DNA of 64,000 bases from Flavobacteriaceae bacterium NBU2973 (lineage in GTDB: Bacteria; Bacteroidota; Bacteroidia; Flavobacteriales; Flavobacteriaceae), in the NCBI GenBank assembly GCA_026162565.1, contig JAOEIQ010000010.1, positions 1-64,000 on the forward strand, given 5' to 3'. Below the pieces are notes generated by a model. That model saw nothing but the letters and a program-made list of their open reading frames with translations, made no database searches and was not told the DNA's origin. Each line of letters opens with the position of its first letter. Position 1 is the first letter of the stretch. Shown here one piece after another: positions 1 to 11,039 of this stretch. The translations under genes and the position numbers were made by a program.

Positions 1-30
1 TACTATCGTGGGAGAGTAGGTCGCCGCCTT
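1..30 (+). rRNA. rrf: 5S ribosomal RNA, 3' end only
   Basis: The first 30 bases contain GGGAGAGTAGGTCGCCGCC, the conserved 3' strand of Bacteroidota 5S rRNA. The rest of the gene, and presumably the 16S-23S genes, lies before the window. An intrinsic terminator follows directly, so this is the end of a forward rRNA operon. The exact mature 3' end cannot be fixed. Confidence 0.85.
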
Positions 31-34
31 TCTT

Positions 35-70
35 AAGTCCTTATTATCATTGATAGTAAGGACTTTTTTT
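35..70 (+). terminator. Intrinsic terminator of the rRNA operon
   Basis: Stem AAGTCCTTA (35-43) pairs with TAAGGACTT (57-65), extended inside by TATCA/TGATA, and is followed by a run of T to position 70. It sits directly after the 5S rRNA end. Confidence 0.9.
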
Positions 71-159
71 ATACACGCTTTTTTGTAAGTGTTTTTTATT
101 TTTTGGACTAAATGGTTGAATCATTTTTATATTCCATTTATTTAGTTAATTTAGTTTCC

Positions 160-657
160 ATGAATTTATTAATAGAGTCTACTTTAAAGACACTTCAAAA
201 ATCTAAATCTTTACTTTCTTTTTTATCTAATGAGCAATTAAGTGATGCTTCTGTATCTCCTTATTACTCATCAATAGGATCACATTTAAGACATATTCTT
301 GATTTTTATGAATGTATTTTTTCTGCAAGTAATAGTATTATTGATCTAACCGAAAGAAGAAGAAACCCTTTAGTTGAATGTGATTGTTATTGTGCAAATG
401 ATTATTTAGATAAAATTATCAATAGCCTAAAAAGTTTTAATGATTTAGAGAAAGAAGTAAAAGTTATTGATGATCTAGGTCTTGGTAAATTAACTACAAA
501 ATATACAATGTCTGCTATATTAGTTCAAGCTAATAGTCATACTATTCATCATTATGCTATTATTAATTATATATTAGATGGTTTGAATATAAATGTTAAT
601 GATTCGGACTTTGGATATAACCCAACAACACCAAAAAAAGTAGTTGAAGAAAATTAA
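160..657 (+). CDS. DinB-like putative metalloenzyme
   Basis: A 165-residue alpha-helical protein that resembles the DinB/YfiT-like superfamily of four-helix-bundle proteins, which bind a divalent metal through three histidines. Visible candidates are the His residues in SHLRHILDFYE near the N-terminus and in SHTIHHYAII near residue 145. The superfamily includes thiol transferases and hydrolases, but no substrate can be named here. The reading frame is open from 112, but I prefer the ATG at 160 because the extra 16 residues look unlike the family. It is monocistronic, follows the rRNA terminator, and its stop overlaps the end of the converging gene by 4 bases. Confidence 0.7.
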   Translation: MNLLIESTLKTLQKSKSLLSFLSNEQLSDASVSPYYSSIGSHLRHILDFYECIFSASNSIIDLTERRRNPLVECDCYCANDYLDKIINSLKSFNDLEKEVKVIDDLGLGKLTTKYTMSAILVQANSHTIHHYAIINYILDGLNINVNDSDFGYNPTTPKKVVEEN

Positions 658-899
658 CTTTTACTTTTTTTAAACATACTATCCATTATAGTTTTAATTC
701 CTTTAAAACCAAAATATACTGCTAGGAAACAAATTAAAATGGCTACAATAAGAATAAATAAATGAGTAGATTTATCTTTATTGCTTAATGCTATATAAAT
801 AAGAGTTGGTCCGATAAACATTAAAAAAGCAGTTAGAAACATCGTTTTTATTCCTTTTACTAATAAATCTCTATCTGTTTTATTTTCAATTTGCTTCAT
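654..899 (-). CDS. DUF6095-type small membrane protein
   Basis: An 81-residue protein with a short charged N-terminus, two hydrophobic helices (about residues 18-37 and 46-68) and a basic C-terminal tail. It looks like the DUF6095 family of flavobacterial small inner-membrane proteins, which have no known function. Its start overlaps the end of murQ by 14 bases, so the two are translationally coupled and probably co-transcribed. That coupling is the only hint about its role. Confidence 0.7.
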   Translation of the reverse strand: MKQIENKTDRDLLVKGIKTMFLTAFLMFIGPTLIYIALSNKDKSTHLFILIVAILICFLAVYFGFKGIKTIMDSMFKKSKS

Positions 900-1704
900 G
901 ATATTTTGCTATAGCTGTTCTAACATTACCGTATTTAGTTAATAGTTTTTCTGCAATACTTCTTTCAATATTTAATTCTTTGATTAGCATTTTAATACCT
1001 CTATCTACTAGTTTATTGTTACTTAATTGCATATCAACCATTTTATTTCCTTTTACACGACCTAACTTAATCATTGTAGTAGTTGAAATCATATTTAATA
1101 CAAGTTTTTGAGCTGTACCAGCTTTCATTCTTGAACTTCCAGTAACAAATTCTGGCCCTACAATTACTTCTATTGGAAACTTTGCAGTTAGAGATAATGG
1201 ACTATTTTTATTGCAAGTTATGCAACCAGTGATGATATTATTTTTATTGCATTGTTCCAAAGCTCCAATTACATAAGGTGTTGTTCCTGAAGCAGCAATA
1301 CCAATTACAATGTCATTTTGATAAATATTGTGCTCTTGAAGATCAATCCAACCTTGATTTGTTGAGTCTTCGGCAAATTCTACTGCTTTCCTAATTGCAG
1401 AATCTCCTCCTGCTATTAAGCCAACTACTAAATCATGAGAAACACCAAAAGTTGGCGGGCATTCTGATGCATCAACAATACCTAATCTACCACTAGTTCC
1501 AGCTCCTAAATAAAATAATCTACCTCCAGATTGTAATCTTGAAACAACTTGTTCTATTAAACTTTCAATTTGAGGAAGTGCCTTTTCAACTGCTAATGGA
1601 ACAGTTTTATCTTCTGTATTAATATTTTTCAATAATTCAGAAGTTGACATCTTCTCTAAATTATTGTATAAGGAATCTTGCTCGGTAGTTTTTGTAAAAT
1701 CCAT
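886..1704 (-). CDS. murQ: N-acetylmuramic acid 6-phosphate etherase MurQ
   Basis: Cleaves the lactyl ether of MurNAc-6-phosphate to give GlcNAc-6-phosphate and D-lactate during cytoplasmic peptidoglycan recycling. The 272-residue length is slightly shorter than the usual 300. The SIS sugar-phosphate fold is visible, with the GAGTSGRLG motif at residues 68-76 and DASE ending in the presumed catalytic Glu at 81. A second conserved stretch, VTGSSRMKAGTAQK, lies near residue 190. It overlaps the small membrane protein gene downstream. No dedicated MurNAc transporter or kinase gene is adjacent. Confidence 0.93.
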   Translation of the reverse strand: MDFTKTTEQDSLYNNLEKMSTSELLKNINTEDKTVPLAVEKALPQIESLIEQVVSRLQSGGRLFYLGAGTSGRLGIVDASECPPTFGVSHDLVVGLIAGGDSAIRKAVEFAEDSTNQGWIDLQEHNIYQNDIVIGIAASGTTPYVIGALEQCNKNNIITGCITCNKNSPLSLTAKFPIEVIVGPEFVTGSSRMKAGTAQKLVLNMISTTTMIKLGRVKGNKMVDMQLSNNKLVDRGIKMLIKELNIERSIAEKLLTKYGNVRTAIAKYHEAN

Positions 1705-1736
1705 TACTCAAAAATACAAGTTTTCTTGTTAATGTA

Positions 1737-2549
1737 TTATTCTACTTCATAAATAAACTCGCTGGCTTCTGAAACTCTAAAATATCCTAATGGGTAATTA
1801 TCTGGATTTGTTTGATTAATACAATTTCCTCTTACTGTAGCTGGTTGTGTTTCAAAAGGACCACCACCTTCTTCACCGCCTTGCTGTAAAAGTATAAACA
1901 TAAACTCATAAAAACGTTCTGAAACCCCATAATTTCTTATGGTCAAAATATCTCCTGATTCTAGATCTTCTTCTGTGTAAAAAGCAAAAATTTGATTACC
2001 ATTTGTGAATTCATCATTGTAGACTTCTAAATCTGGTATTTCAGGAATATCACTAATGAATTCAAAAAAATAGTAGTTTTCTTCGTTTTCAGGATCTGTA
2101 TAAAATGCTTTTATTTCTGTTTCATCACCTGTAAATCCACCATCGTTATTTTGTTCTATAAAATCTACTTCGGTAACGGATTTTAATATTTCTGAAGCTA
2201 TATAAGTTTCTCCGTTATATATAATTGTTAGGTTATATTCCTGGTTAATTTCTGGAATAAAATTATTGGTTGAATAAATTCCAGTTGTACCTTCTTCATT
2301 AAACTGAAAAGTATTATTGTTAGAATCAGTTATTGAAACTTCAGCTCCAGATGCTGGAGGAATTTCAGTATTAAAAAAAGGTGCTGTAAGCGTTAGTTTT
2401 ATCGTTTGTTCATTACCAGATGTATTTTTAAACCAATTGATTGAGGCATCAATAACAAGTCTAGGATTTTCAGTTTCTAAATCAACATCTATTTGGTCTT
2501 CGCAGGAGAAACAAAAGAAGATTAGTAATATGTAAAGTATCTGCTTCAT
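1737..2549 (-). CDS. DUF4249 outer-membrane lipoprotein
   Basis: A 270-residue lipoprotein: short hydrophobic leader ending in the lipobox FFCFSC, with Cys at about residue 16, then EDQIDVDLETENPRLVIDA, the typical DUF4249 opening. The rest is predicted beta-rich. DUF4249 genes in Bacteroidota regularly sit behind a TonB-dependent receptor, as here, with only 3 bases between the genes. By analogy with SusD-like partners it may act as the surface lipoprotein of that receptor, but this is inference and the substrate is unknown. Confidence 0.82.
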   Translation of the reverse strand: MKQILYILLIFFCFSCEDQIDVDLETENPRLVIDASINWFKNTSGNEQTIKLTLTAPFFNTEIPPASGAEVSITDSNNNTFQFNEEGTTGIYSTNNFIPEINQEYNLTIIYNGETYIASEILKSVTEVDFIEQNNDGGFTGDETEIKAFYTDPENEENYYFFEFISDIPEIPDLEVYNDEFTNGNQIFAFYTEEDLESGDILTIRNYGVSERFYEFMFILLQQGGEEGGGPFETQPATVRGNCINQTNPDNYPLGYFRVSEASEFIYEVE

Positions 2550-2552
2550 TTT

Positions 2553-4928
2553 TTAAAACTTAAAGTTATATGATATGGATGGCACAATACCAAAAATGGA
2601 TAATCTTACAGCTTCATTAGCTCCTGTCATTCTATCTTGTCTAAATGTAATTGAAGCAGCATTTCTTCTATTATACACGTTGTAAATACCAAAAACCCAA
2701 GAACCTTTCCATGCTTTGTTTTTATCTGATTTAGGTGTGTAAGTTGTAGAAATATCTAATCTATTGTAAGACGGTAATCTAGTGGAATTTCTATTTCCGT
2801 AATTAGGGATTGATATTCCATTAAATACATATTGACCAATAGGGAAAGTAGTTGGTTGCCCAGTTTGGAAGAGGAAATTTGCATTAAAGATCCATCTTTT
2901 GTTTAGTTCATAATTACCAGTTAATGATATATCATGAGTTTTATCGAAAGGTGTATTATACCATTCACCATTATTAATTCCGGTTTCAATTGGAGTTCTT
3001 CCTTGTGTTTGTTGTTCAGATTTTGATAAGGTATAAGCTAACCAACCTTTAAACTTACCAGTATTCTTTTTTAATAAAACCTCTAAACCATAAGCTCTAG
3101 CTTTTCCATTTAAAATAACCTGTTCTATCGCATCATTTGCAATTAAATCAGCGCCATCAATATAATCTATTCTATTTTTAATGGTTTTATAGAAACTCTC
3201 TACTTCTAATGAATAGTCGTTGTTATTAAAACTTTTGAAATAGCCAATTGCAAATTGATCTAGTAATTGTGGCTCTATATATTTTCCACTTGGTGTCCAA
3301 ACATCTAGAGGAGTAGGTGAGCTAGTATTAGAAAGTAAGTGTAAATACTGACTCATACGGTTATAACTAGCTTTAACAGAGGAGATATCATTTAATTGAT
3401 ACGCTAGAGCAAGTCTAGGCTCTAAATTAAAGAAAGACTTAATTACATCACTACGATTAAAAGCTTCTGTCGAAATAGGTTCTGCTCTTTCATATATTTG
3501 AAAGTCTTCATTAAATACAACTGCTTGGTTATTTTGATAGACATTTAATTCATCTTGTCCTAATCGTAAAAAGGAACTAGCTCTTAAGCCATAAGAAGCT
3601 GTCAGTTTATCTGTTAACTTGTGCTCAGCATCTATATAAATAGCATTTTCAAATGCATATTTATTAATTAATTTTTCAGGGTTTATTCCTGAAGTAGAAG
3701 TAGAAGGTTCTATTTCGCCTGGATTAAATCTGTAATAGATACTATTTAAACCATATTGTAATTTTATTGTATCTGTTAAATAATGTTTTAAATCATATTT
3801 AACATTGAAATTTTGAATACCTGAATTCCAATCAAACTCTACAAAATCTAGTTGTAAGCCGTAATAATAATCTGAATAGATTAGTGATAAGTTAGAAAAC
3901 AATTTATCTGAAAATAAATGATTCCATCTAAAGTTTAAAACTGTGTTTCCGTAGGTGTTTTCAAAACTGTCAGAAATACTAAATACATCACGTCCAAAAT
4001 AACCAGAAAGATAAATATTGTTTTTATCGTTCAATTTATAACTCAATTTAGTATTTAGATCATAGAAATAGGCTTTATTGTCTATATCAAAAAGCGGAAG
4101 AAATAAATGTGCATATGAGCTTCGTCCTCCAAATAAAAAAGAGCCTCTTTCTTTTTTTATAGGACCTTCAGCTAGAAGTCTACTGGATACAATACCAATT
4201 CCACCGTTCATGTGAAACTCATTGCTATTCCCTTCTTTTTGATATATGTCTAGAACAGAAGATACACGTCCGCCATAACGAGCAGGAATACCACCTTTAT
4301 ATAATTTTAAATCTTTTATGGCATCAGGATTAAATACCGAAAACAAACCGAACAAATGAGAGGAATTAAATACAGTAGCTTCATCTAATAAAATTAAATT
4401 TTGATCTGCAGCTCCACCTCTTACGTTGAACCCTGAAGAACCTTCACCAGCATTAGTAACTCCTGGAAGTAATGTAATAGCTTTTACAACATCAGCTTCT
4501 CCCAAAACAACAGGAATTTGTTTTATGGTTTTTGATGTGAGTACATTTAAACTCATTTGTGGTTTCTTAATGTTGATTTTTTCAACATCTTGAGTTATTA
4601 TAACTTCATCCAGATTTTCCGTAGCTTCTTCTAATTCAACATTGAGATTAATATTCTGTGTAAGTTCAATTGTTTTTATAACATCCTTGAAACCTAAAAA
4701 ACTCACTTGTATATTATAGGTACCTTTATCAAGAGTTATTGAGTAAAAACCATATTCATTGGTAGTAGTTCCCGTTTTTTGTTCCGGAAATAGAATATTT
4801 ACACCTATTAAAGTTTCATTACTTGAAGCTTCAGAAATTGTTCCGCTTAATGTGAATTTCTCTTGTGCAAAGCTTACCGTCTGGATAAGAATAATTAATA
4901 GTAGTAGCTTATTTTTTATAGCAATCAT
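2553..4928 (-). CDS. TonB-dependent receptor with carboxypeptidase-like regulatory domain
   Basis: A 791-residue outer-membrane beta-barrel receptor. A signal peptide ending near SFAQ is followed by a carboxypeptidase-regulatory-like domain (about residues 25-110, with the GTISEASSNETLIGVNI start). The plug follows (about 125-235; GFNVRGGAADQNLILLDEA is typical), then a long barrel ending in aromatic SYNFKF. TonB/ExbBD energy drives import of an unknown ligand. The DUF4249 lipoprotein gene follows directly. No SusD, glycoside hydrolase or obvious siderophore genes are nearby, so a carbohydrate or iron substrate cannot be chosen. Confidence 0.92.
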   Translation of the reverse strand: MIAIKNKLLLLIILIQTVSFAQEKFTLSGTISEASSNETLIGVNILFPEQKTGTTTNEYGFYSITLDKGTYNIQVSFLGFKDVIKTIELTQNINLNVELEEATENLDEVIITQDVEKINIKKPQMSLNVLTSKTIKQIPVVLGEADVVKAITLLPGVTNAGEGSSGFNVRGGAADQNLILLDEATVFNSSHLFGLFSVFNPDAIKDLKLYKGGIPARYGGRVSSVLDIYQKEGNSNEFHMNGGIGIVSSRLLAEGPIKKERGSFLFGGRSSYAHLFLPLFDIDNKAYFYDLNTKLSYKLNDKNNIYLSGYFGRDVFSISDSFENTYGNTVLNFRWNHLFSDKLFSNLSLIYSDYYYGLQLDFVEFDWNSGIQNFNVKYDLKHYLTDTIKLQYGLNSIYYRFNPGEIEPSTSTSGINPEKLINKYAFENAIYIDAEHKLTDKLTASYGLRASSFLRLGQDELNVYQNNQAVVFNEDFQIYERAEPISTEAFNRSDVIKSFFNLEPRLALAYQLNDISSVKASYNRMSQYLHLLSNTSSPTPLDVWTPSGKYIEPQLLDQFAIGYFKSFNNNDYSLEVESFYKTIKNRIDYIDGADLIANDAIEQVILNGKARAYGLEVLLKKNTGKFKGWLAYTLSKSEQQTQGRTPIETGINNGEWYNTPFDKTHDISLTGNYELNKRWIFNANFLFQTGQPTTFPIGQYVFNGISIPNYGNRNSTRLPSYNRLDISTTYTPKSDKNKAWKGSWVFGIYNVYNRRNAASITFRQDRMTGANEAVRLSIFGIVPSISYNFKF

Positions 4929-4985
4929 TTATCAAAAATAAGAAACAACCGACAAGCTTTTAGTCTTTTAAAAGTTAATTAATTA

Positions 4986-5921
4986 TTAAAACGGAAGGTT
5001 ATTAACATCTACATTTCCTCCAGAAATAATAATACCAATTTTTTTGTTTTGAAATGATTCTTTTTCTTTCAATACAGCAGCAAAAGCTACAGCACTAGAT
5101 GGTTCAATTATTATTTTCATGCGTTCATATACTATTCTCATAGCAGAAATTATATCTTCTTCAGTTACTCTAATAATAGCTTTTACATATTTTTTTATTA
5201 AAGGGAAATTTTTGTCGCCTAATTGAGTTCTTAAACCATCTGCTATAGTATTGGCAGTTTTGTTGGTCTCAATTTTGCCACTAATTAATGAACGATAAGC
5301 ATCATCTGCTTCAAAAGGTTCTCCACCATAAATATCACATTTGTTTCCAAAATAATTTACAGCTAGTGCAGAGCCAGCAATTAAACCACCTCCACCAACT
5401 GGACAAAATACAGTATCAAGGTCTGGTTGTTCTTTTAATAGCTCCATACAGGCCGTGCCTTGCCCTAAAATAACAGTATTATCATTTGAAGGGTGAATAA
5501 AAGTAGCACCAGTTTCTTCTACTATTTTATCAGCTGCACCTTGACGAGCTTCAATTGTTGGTTCGCATTCTATAATATGTCCTTTATATTCAGCGACTGC
5601 ATTTTTTTTAACTTGAGGAGAATTAGTTGGCATTATGATAGTTGCTTTAACACCTAAACTTTTTGCCGCTAGAGATAATGCTTGAGCAAAGTTACCAGAG
5701 GAATGCGTCACGACTCCTTTTTGTTTTTGATCCTCAGATAATTCCATGATAGCATTAGTAGCACCTCGCATTTTATAGGCTCCAGTTCGTTGGAAATTTT
5801 CACATTTATAATAAACTTGAGCTCCAACCATCCTGTTTATAAGCCTAGAACTCAAAACTGGTGTATTGTGAATGTGAGGAATTATTCGATTGTGGCAAGC
5901 TTGAAGATTTTCTTTAGTCAT
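4986..5921 (-). CDS. PLP-dependent threonine/serine dehydratase family enzyme
   Basis: A 311-residue fold-type II PLP enzyme. The Schiff-base Lys is at about residue 50 in GAYKMRGA, SSGNFAQA forms the substrate loop and GGGGLIAG the phosphate-binding glycine loop. There is no C-terminal ACT domain, so it is of the catabolic threonine dehydratase, serine racemase or hydroxyaspartate ammonia-lyase type rather than the allosteric biosynthetic IlvA. The exact substrate cannot be told. I start it at the ATG at 5921, since the frame upstream begins only with TTG. It follows icd on the same strand, separated by a terminator-like hairpin. Confidence 0.85.
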   Translation of the reverse strand: MTKENLQACHNRIIPHIHNTPVLSSRLINRMVGAQVYYKCENFQRTGAYKMRGATNAIMELSEDQKQKGVVTHSSGNFAQALSLAAKSLGVKATIIMPTNSPQVKKNAVAEYKGHIIECEPTIEARQGAADKIVEETGATFIHPSNDNTVILGQGTACMELLKEQPDLDTVFCPVGGGGLIAGSALAVNYFGNKCDIYGGEPFEADDAYRSLISGKIETNKTANTIADGLRTQLGDKNFPLIKKYVKAIIRVTEEDIISAMRIVYERMKIIIEPSSAVAFAAVLKEKESFQNKKIGIIISGGNVDVNNLPF

Positions 5922-5938
5922 AGTTGTAAAATTAAACA

Positions 5939-5970
5939 AAAAAAGACTGCCTAAAAAAGACAGTCTTTTA
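5939..5970 (-). terminator. Intrinsic terminator after icd
   Basis: AAAAGACTG pairs with CAGTCTTTT around a 12-base loop; on the reverse strand the stem is followed by a T run. It lies between the icd stop and the next gene. Confidence 0.8.
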
Positions 5971-5991
5971 AATTTTTAATGTGATTTTAGC

Positions 5992-8540
<2,549 letters not shown>

Positions 8541-8594
8541 ATAAAAAACAAAAGCCATATCACTATAGAATTTAATCTACTCTGACATGGCTTT
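8541..8594 (-). terminator. Intrinsic terminator without an upstream protein gene
   Basis: AAAGCCATATCA (8551-8562) pairs with TGACATGGCTTT (8583-8594) with one mismatch. On the reverse strand the stem is followed by TGTTTTTTAT, which gives it direction. No reverse protein gene lies within 600 bases upstream, and rplS has its own terminator, so this one must end another transcript. Confidence 0.65.
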
Positions 8595-8965
8595 CTTTGC
8601 AATAGTTTTTCGTGACCTATTTAGTATTACTACTAACTCAATTTGAATTTTCATCAAATCTTTTCGGTTCAAGAAATTCTATTCCAAAAGAAACATTTTA
8701 ATACTGTAACTTTCAAAATGTATTGACCTGTTACTAAAATGTTTCGTTTAATTGCTTTTCTTGATGTTGTTTCTTGCTGCTCTTCGCTTTCACGTTAAGT
8801 GCCTTACTCTAACATTGCCTTTTCGTTTTCGTGTTCTCTTTCGTTTCCACTACTTGTCCAAGCTTTCCACCTCACTAGTTACTGTCTGCTTACGCATACA
8901 CTACTTTTTAAAGCTTCATGATTTATCAGCTTTACAAATGCATACACATTCTGCTTCAAAATCTC
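8541..8965 (-). ncRNA. Candidate structured non-coding RNA (unidentified)
   Basis: No reading frame is convincing here, but the stretch is dense in hairpins. On the forward strand these are TTAGTA/TACTAA (8621-8636), ATTTGA/TCAAAT (8641-8659), CTTTTCGG/CCAAAAG (8660-8690), and an 11-bp perfect stem GAAACATTTTA/TAAAATGTTTC (8690-8745) with an inner GTAAC/GTTAC pair. AAAGCT/AGCTTT (8910-8933) is a further one. The reverse strand is purine-rich in the middle and ends in an intrinsic terminator at 8594-8541. I found none of the core motifs of tmRNA, RNase P RNA or SRP RNA. The 5' end is a guess, placed near the weak -7-like TATAATTG on the reverse strand (8979-8972). Confidence 0.4.
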
Positions 8966-9157
8966 AAAAAACAATTATATTAAAGAACGTTACTTTATAA
9001 ATTAAACACTAATTCTTATTAATTCTAACTTGAAACCAACGCTAGGTTGTTGTTTAATTGTATTGCTAATTTAGGAGACTATTTCAAAAAAGCAAATTTT
9101 TTACAGCATTAGATATCAACCAGTTATGAACTGGAGTTATTAACTTTTGTTAATAAA
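8966..9157. other. Gene-free spacer behind rplS
   Basis: About 190 AT-rich bases between the rplS terminator and the candidate RNA. No reading frame, repeat or clear promoter was recognised. Confidence 0.5.
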
Positions 9158-9183
9158 AAAAGCCCTGAATATTCAGGGCTTTC
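9158..9183 (-). terminator. Intrinsic terminator of rplS
   Basis: Perfect stem AAAGCCCTGAAT/ATTCAGGGCTTT with essentially no spacer. The reverse strand continues into TTTTTTATTA. It lies 20 bases after the rplS stop. Confidence 0.9.
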
Positions 9184-9202
9184 AAACGTTATTAACCGTT
9201 TA

Positions 9203-9556
9203 TTACTTTTTTCTAACTTCTTTGATTCTTGCTTTCTTACCAGTAAGACCTCTAAAGTAGAATATACGTGCACGACGTACTTTACCTCTTTTGTTAACTT
9301 CAATCTTTTGTAAAGCTGGCATATTTACTGGGAAAATACGCTCTACACCAATAGTTCCAGACATTTTTCTAATTGTAAAAGTTTCTGAAGTTCCAGTTCC
9401 TCTACGTTGTATTACAACACCTCTGAAAAACTGTGTACGTGTTTTATTTCCTTCTTTAATTTCGTAGTATACTGTAATAGTATCTCCAGCACTAAACTCT
9501 GCGAAATCTTTTCTTGTTACAAATTCGTCTTGCACAAATTTTACTAATGATTCCAT
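9203..9556 (-). CDS. rplS: 50S ribosomal protein bL19
   Basis: A 117-residue ribosomal protein at the 30S/50S interface. The signature FSAGDTITVYYEIKEG near residues 22-37 and FRGVVIQRRGTGTSETFTIRK near 45-65 are diagnostic, as is the basic C-terminus GKKARIKE. It has its own promoter and a structured leader, and ends in a strong terminator, so it is expressed separately from trmD two genes upstream. Confidence 0.97.
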   Translation of the reverse strand: MESLVKFVQDEFVTRKDFAEFSAGDTITVYYEIKEGNKTRTQFFRGVVIQRRGTGTSETFTIRKMSGTIGVERIFPVNMPALQKIEVNKRGKVRRARIFYFRGLTGKKARIKEVRKK

Positions 9557-9625
9557 TTTTTTGTTTTATTAAATGGTTTATTCGACACAACATTCACGAT
9601 TCTCGCCAGAGGTTAACCCGAAATT
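9557..9625 (-). promoter_or_regulatory. rplS 5' leader, possible autoregulatory RNA
   Basis: The stretch between the predicted transcription start and the ATG is about 65 bases. It begins with a hairpin (ACCC, loop AATTTC, GGGT) followed by TAACCTCTGGCGAG and an A-rich tail before the ATG. Ribosomal protein leaders bound by their own product are common, and I recall a bL19 leader class described in Flavobacteria, but I could not verify a match. Confidence 0.4.
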
Positions 9626-9630
9626 GGGTG

Positions 9631-9662
9631 CAAAAATAAGTATTAATTGTAAATCTGCAATA
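9631..9662 (-). promoter_or_regulatory. rplS promoter
   Basis: Exact Bacteroidota -7 element TATTTTTG on the reverse strand (9638-9631), preceded by TTG with 19 bases between. The start would fall near 9625, about 65 bases before the rplS ATG. Confidence 0.6.
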
Positions 9663-9758
9663 TATTTATTGCTTTTTTTGGTGTTCACATTTCTTATGCC
9701 TTCGAGAGCCTCAGTCAACAAAATGGTCAGGCTTTCACAACTCGCTTTTATGTCTTAA

Positions 9759-9785
9759 ACCTTTCGACTGCGCTCAAGGAGACAA
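9759..9785. repeat. Dispersed intergenic repeat, copy 1
   Basis: Contains CTTTCGACTGCGCTCAAGG, typical of the TCGA..GCGC..TCGA dispersed repeats of flavobacterial genomes. Related copies in this window are at 12931, 13752, 28022, 62335 and 63902. Confidence 0.55.
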
Positions 9786-9829
9786 AAAGAGCTTAAACAA
9801 ATTGTTCAATCCTTAACACGAAACTAAAA

Positions 9830-10309
9830 TTATTTTAATTTAATCGGAATATATACTTCCTCTTCAGAATTAGGATCGTCATGTTTGTATTTGTTACCTA
9901 GTATATTAAAATGAGGTCTGTTGTCTAATTCATAATTAGATTTTGGTAACCATTCTGATAAAATATATCTCATTAACTCACCAAAGCCTTGAGGTAAACC
10001 TTTGTATTGAAACACAACATACAATCCTTTTTCTATAACTAGAGTTTGCATACTTTCAGGAATTACTTTGCTTTCTGTTACTTCAAGTGTTGCCCATTTT
10101 TTAAATGATGTATTGGGATTAAAGTTTTTAAAATATAAATCGTCATATTCCATTACCTCAAAAATAGCGCTACTAATAGCTTTAGATATTTTATTTCTGT
10201 TTGGCATAAAACCAGAAAATAACTCAAAAGTTTTATTGTTTACTAAAGACATGTCTTGTGAGTTGCCTACAAGTAATTTTTTGTCTACAATTTCTATACG
10301 TGGTTGCAT
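9830..10309 (-). CDS. GyrI-like effector-binding domain protein
   Basis: A 159-residue stand-alone protein resembling the AraC effector-binding/GyrI-like SOUL-fold domain. The central pattern YVVFQYKGLPQGFGELMRYI and the later WLPKSNYELDNRPHFNILGNKY..DDPNSEEEVYIPIK are typical of the family, which ends in an acidic-then-PIK motif. It has no DNA-binding domain. Such proteins bind or hydrolyse small hydrophobic cations; the ligand is unknown. It follows trmD with 2 bases between stop and start, so the two are co-transcribed. Confidence 0.75.
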   Translation of the reverse strand: MQPRIEIVDKKLLVGNSQDMSLVNNKTFELFSGFMPNRNKISKAISSAIFEVMEYDDLYFKNFNPNTSFKKWATLEVTESKVIPESMQTLVIEKGLYVVFQYKGLPQGFGELMRYILSEWLPKSNYELDNRPHFNILGNKYKHDDPNSEEEVYIPIKLK

Positions 10310-10311
10310 AG

Positions 10312-10989
10312 CTAGTCTTCTAATAAATCTGGTCTTCGTTCTTCTGTTCGTTTAAGAGCTTGTTCTTCACGCCATTTTTCTATTTCTGGAAAGTTACCGC
10401 TAAGAAGTATTTCAGGAACTTTATGTCCTTGATAGTCTCGTGGTCTTGTATAAATTGGAGGTGCTAATAAATTATCTTGAAAGCTATCTGTTAATGCAGA
10501 GGTTTCATTACCTAATACTCCTGGGACTAATCTAATAATAGCATCACATAATACAGCTGCTCCTAACTCGCCACCAGATAATACGTAATCTCCAATTGAG
10601 ATTTCACGTGTTATAAACATATCACGAACACGTTGATCTACACCTTTATAATGACCACAAAGAATTATAATGTTTTTTTTAAGGGACATTTCGTTAGCAA
10701 TACTTTGGTTTAAAGTCTCACCATCTGGTGTCATGTAAATTATCTCATCGTAATTACGTTCTGCTTGTAATTTTGAAATACATTTATCAATAGGTTCTAT
10801 CATCATGACCATTCCTGCGCCACCACCAAATTGATAATCATCTACAGATTTATAATTATCTGAAGTATAATCGCGTAAATTATGAAAATGTACTTCTACC
10901 AAATTAGCTTCGATAGCACGTTTTAATATAGAAGCTTCAAACGGACTCCTCAATAATTCTGGTAAAACAGTAATAATATCTATGCGCAT
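10312..10989 (-). CDS. trmD: tRNA (guanine-N1)-methyltransferase TrmD
   Basis: Methylates G37 of tRNAs reading CNN codons with S-adenosylmethionine, which prevents +1 frameshifting. The 225-residue length is normal. The SPOUT knot is visible: [10 protein letters not shown]-like motif (here [11 protein letters not shown], near residue 57), [13 protein letters not shown] near 110, and [15 protein letters not shown] near 130-145. The usual rplS partner lies two genes downstream, interrupted by the effector-binding gene. Start is the ATG at 10989. Confidence 0.96.
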   Translation of the reverse strand: MRIDIITVLPELLRSPFEASILKRAIEANLVEVHFHNLRDYTSDNYKSVDDYQFGGGAGMVMMIEPIDKCISKLQAERNYDEIIYMTPDGETLNQSIANEMSLKKNIIILCGHYKGVDQRVRDMFITREISIGDYVLSGGELGAAVLCDAIIRLVPGVLGNETSALTDSFQDNLLAPPIYTRPRDYQGHKVPEILLSGNFPEIEKWREEQALKRTEERRPDLLED

Positions 10990-11039
10990 AATTAGAAATT
11001 AGAGCGTAAAGATAATTGAAATGTTTAGTAGAGTTGATG

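Noticed and set aside
112-159. Upstream extension of the DinB-like gene
   Set aside because: The extra 16 residues look hydrophobic and unlike the family, and the ATG at 160 fits the usual beginning.
4986-5921. Biosynthetic threonine deaminase IlvA
   Set aside because: The protein ends without the regulatory ACT-like domain and no isoleucine genes are adjacent.
8821-8880. Possible RNase P or SRP RNA
   Set aside because: A reverse-strand GAGGTGGAAAGC loosely recalls the start of RNase P RNA, but the conserved core and the 3' partner motif are missing; no SRP RNA tetraloop region is present.
8752-9000. Forward open frame of 82 codons in the gene-free region
   Set aside because: The composition (runs of Leu, Phe, Arg, His) is that of a pyrimidine-rich non-coding strand; no signal, motif or promoter supports it, and it lies over the hairpin-rich candidate RNA.
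9573-9758. Forward open frame of 61 codons upstream of rplS
   Set aside because: It runs antisense through the rplS leader and promoter and shows no protein-like pattern.
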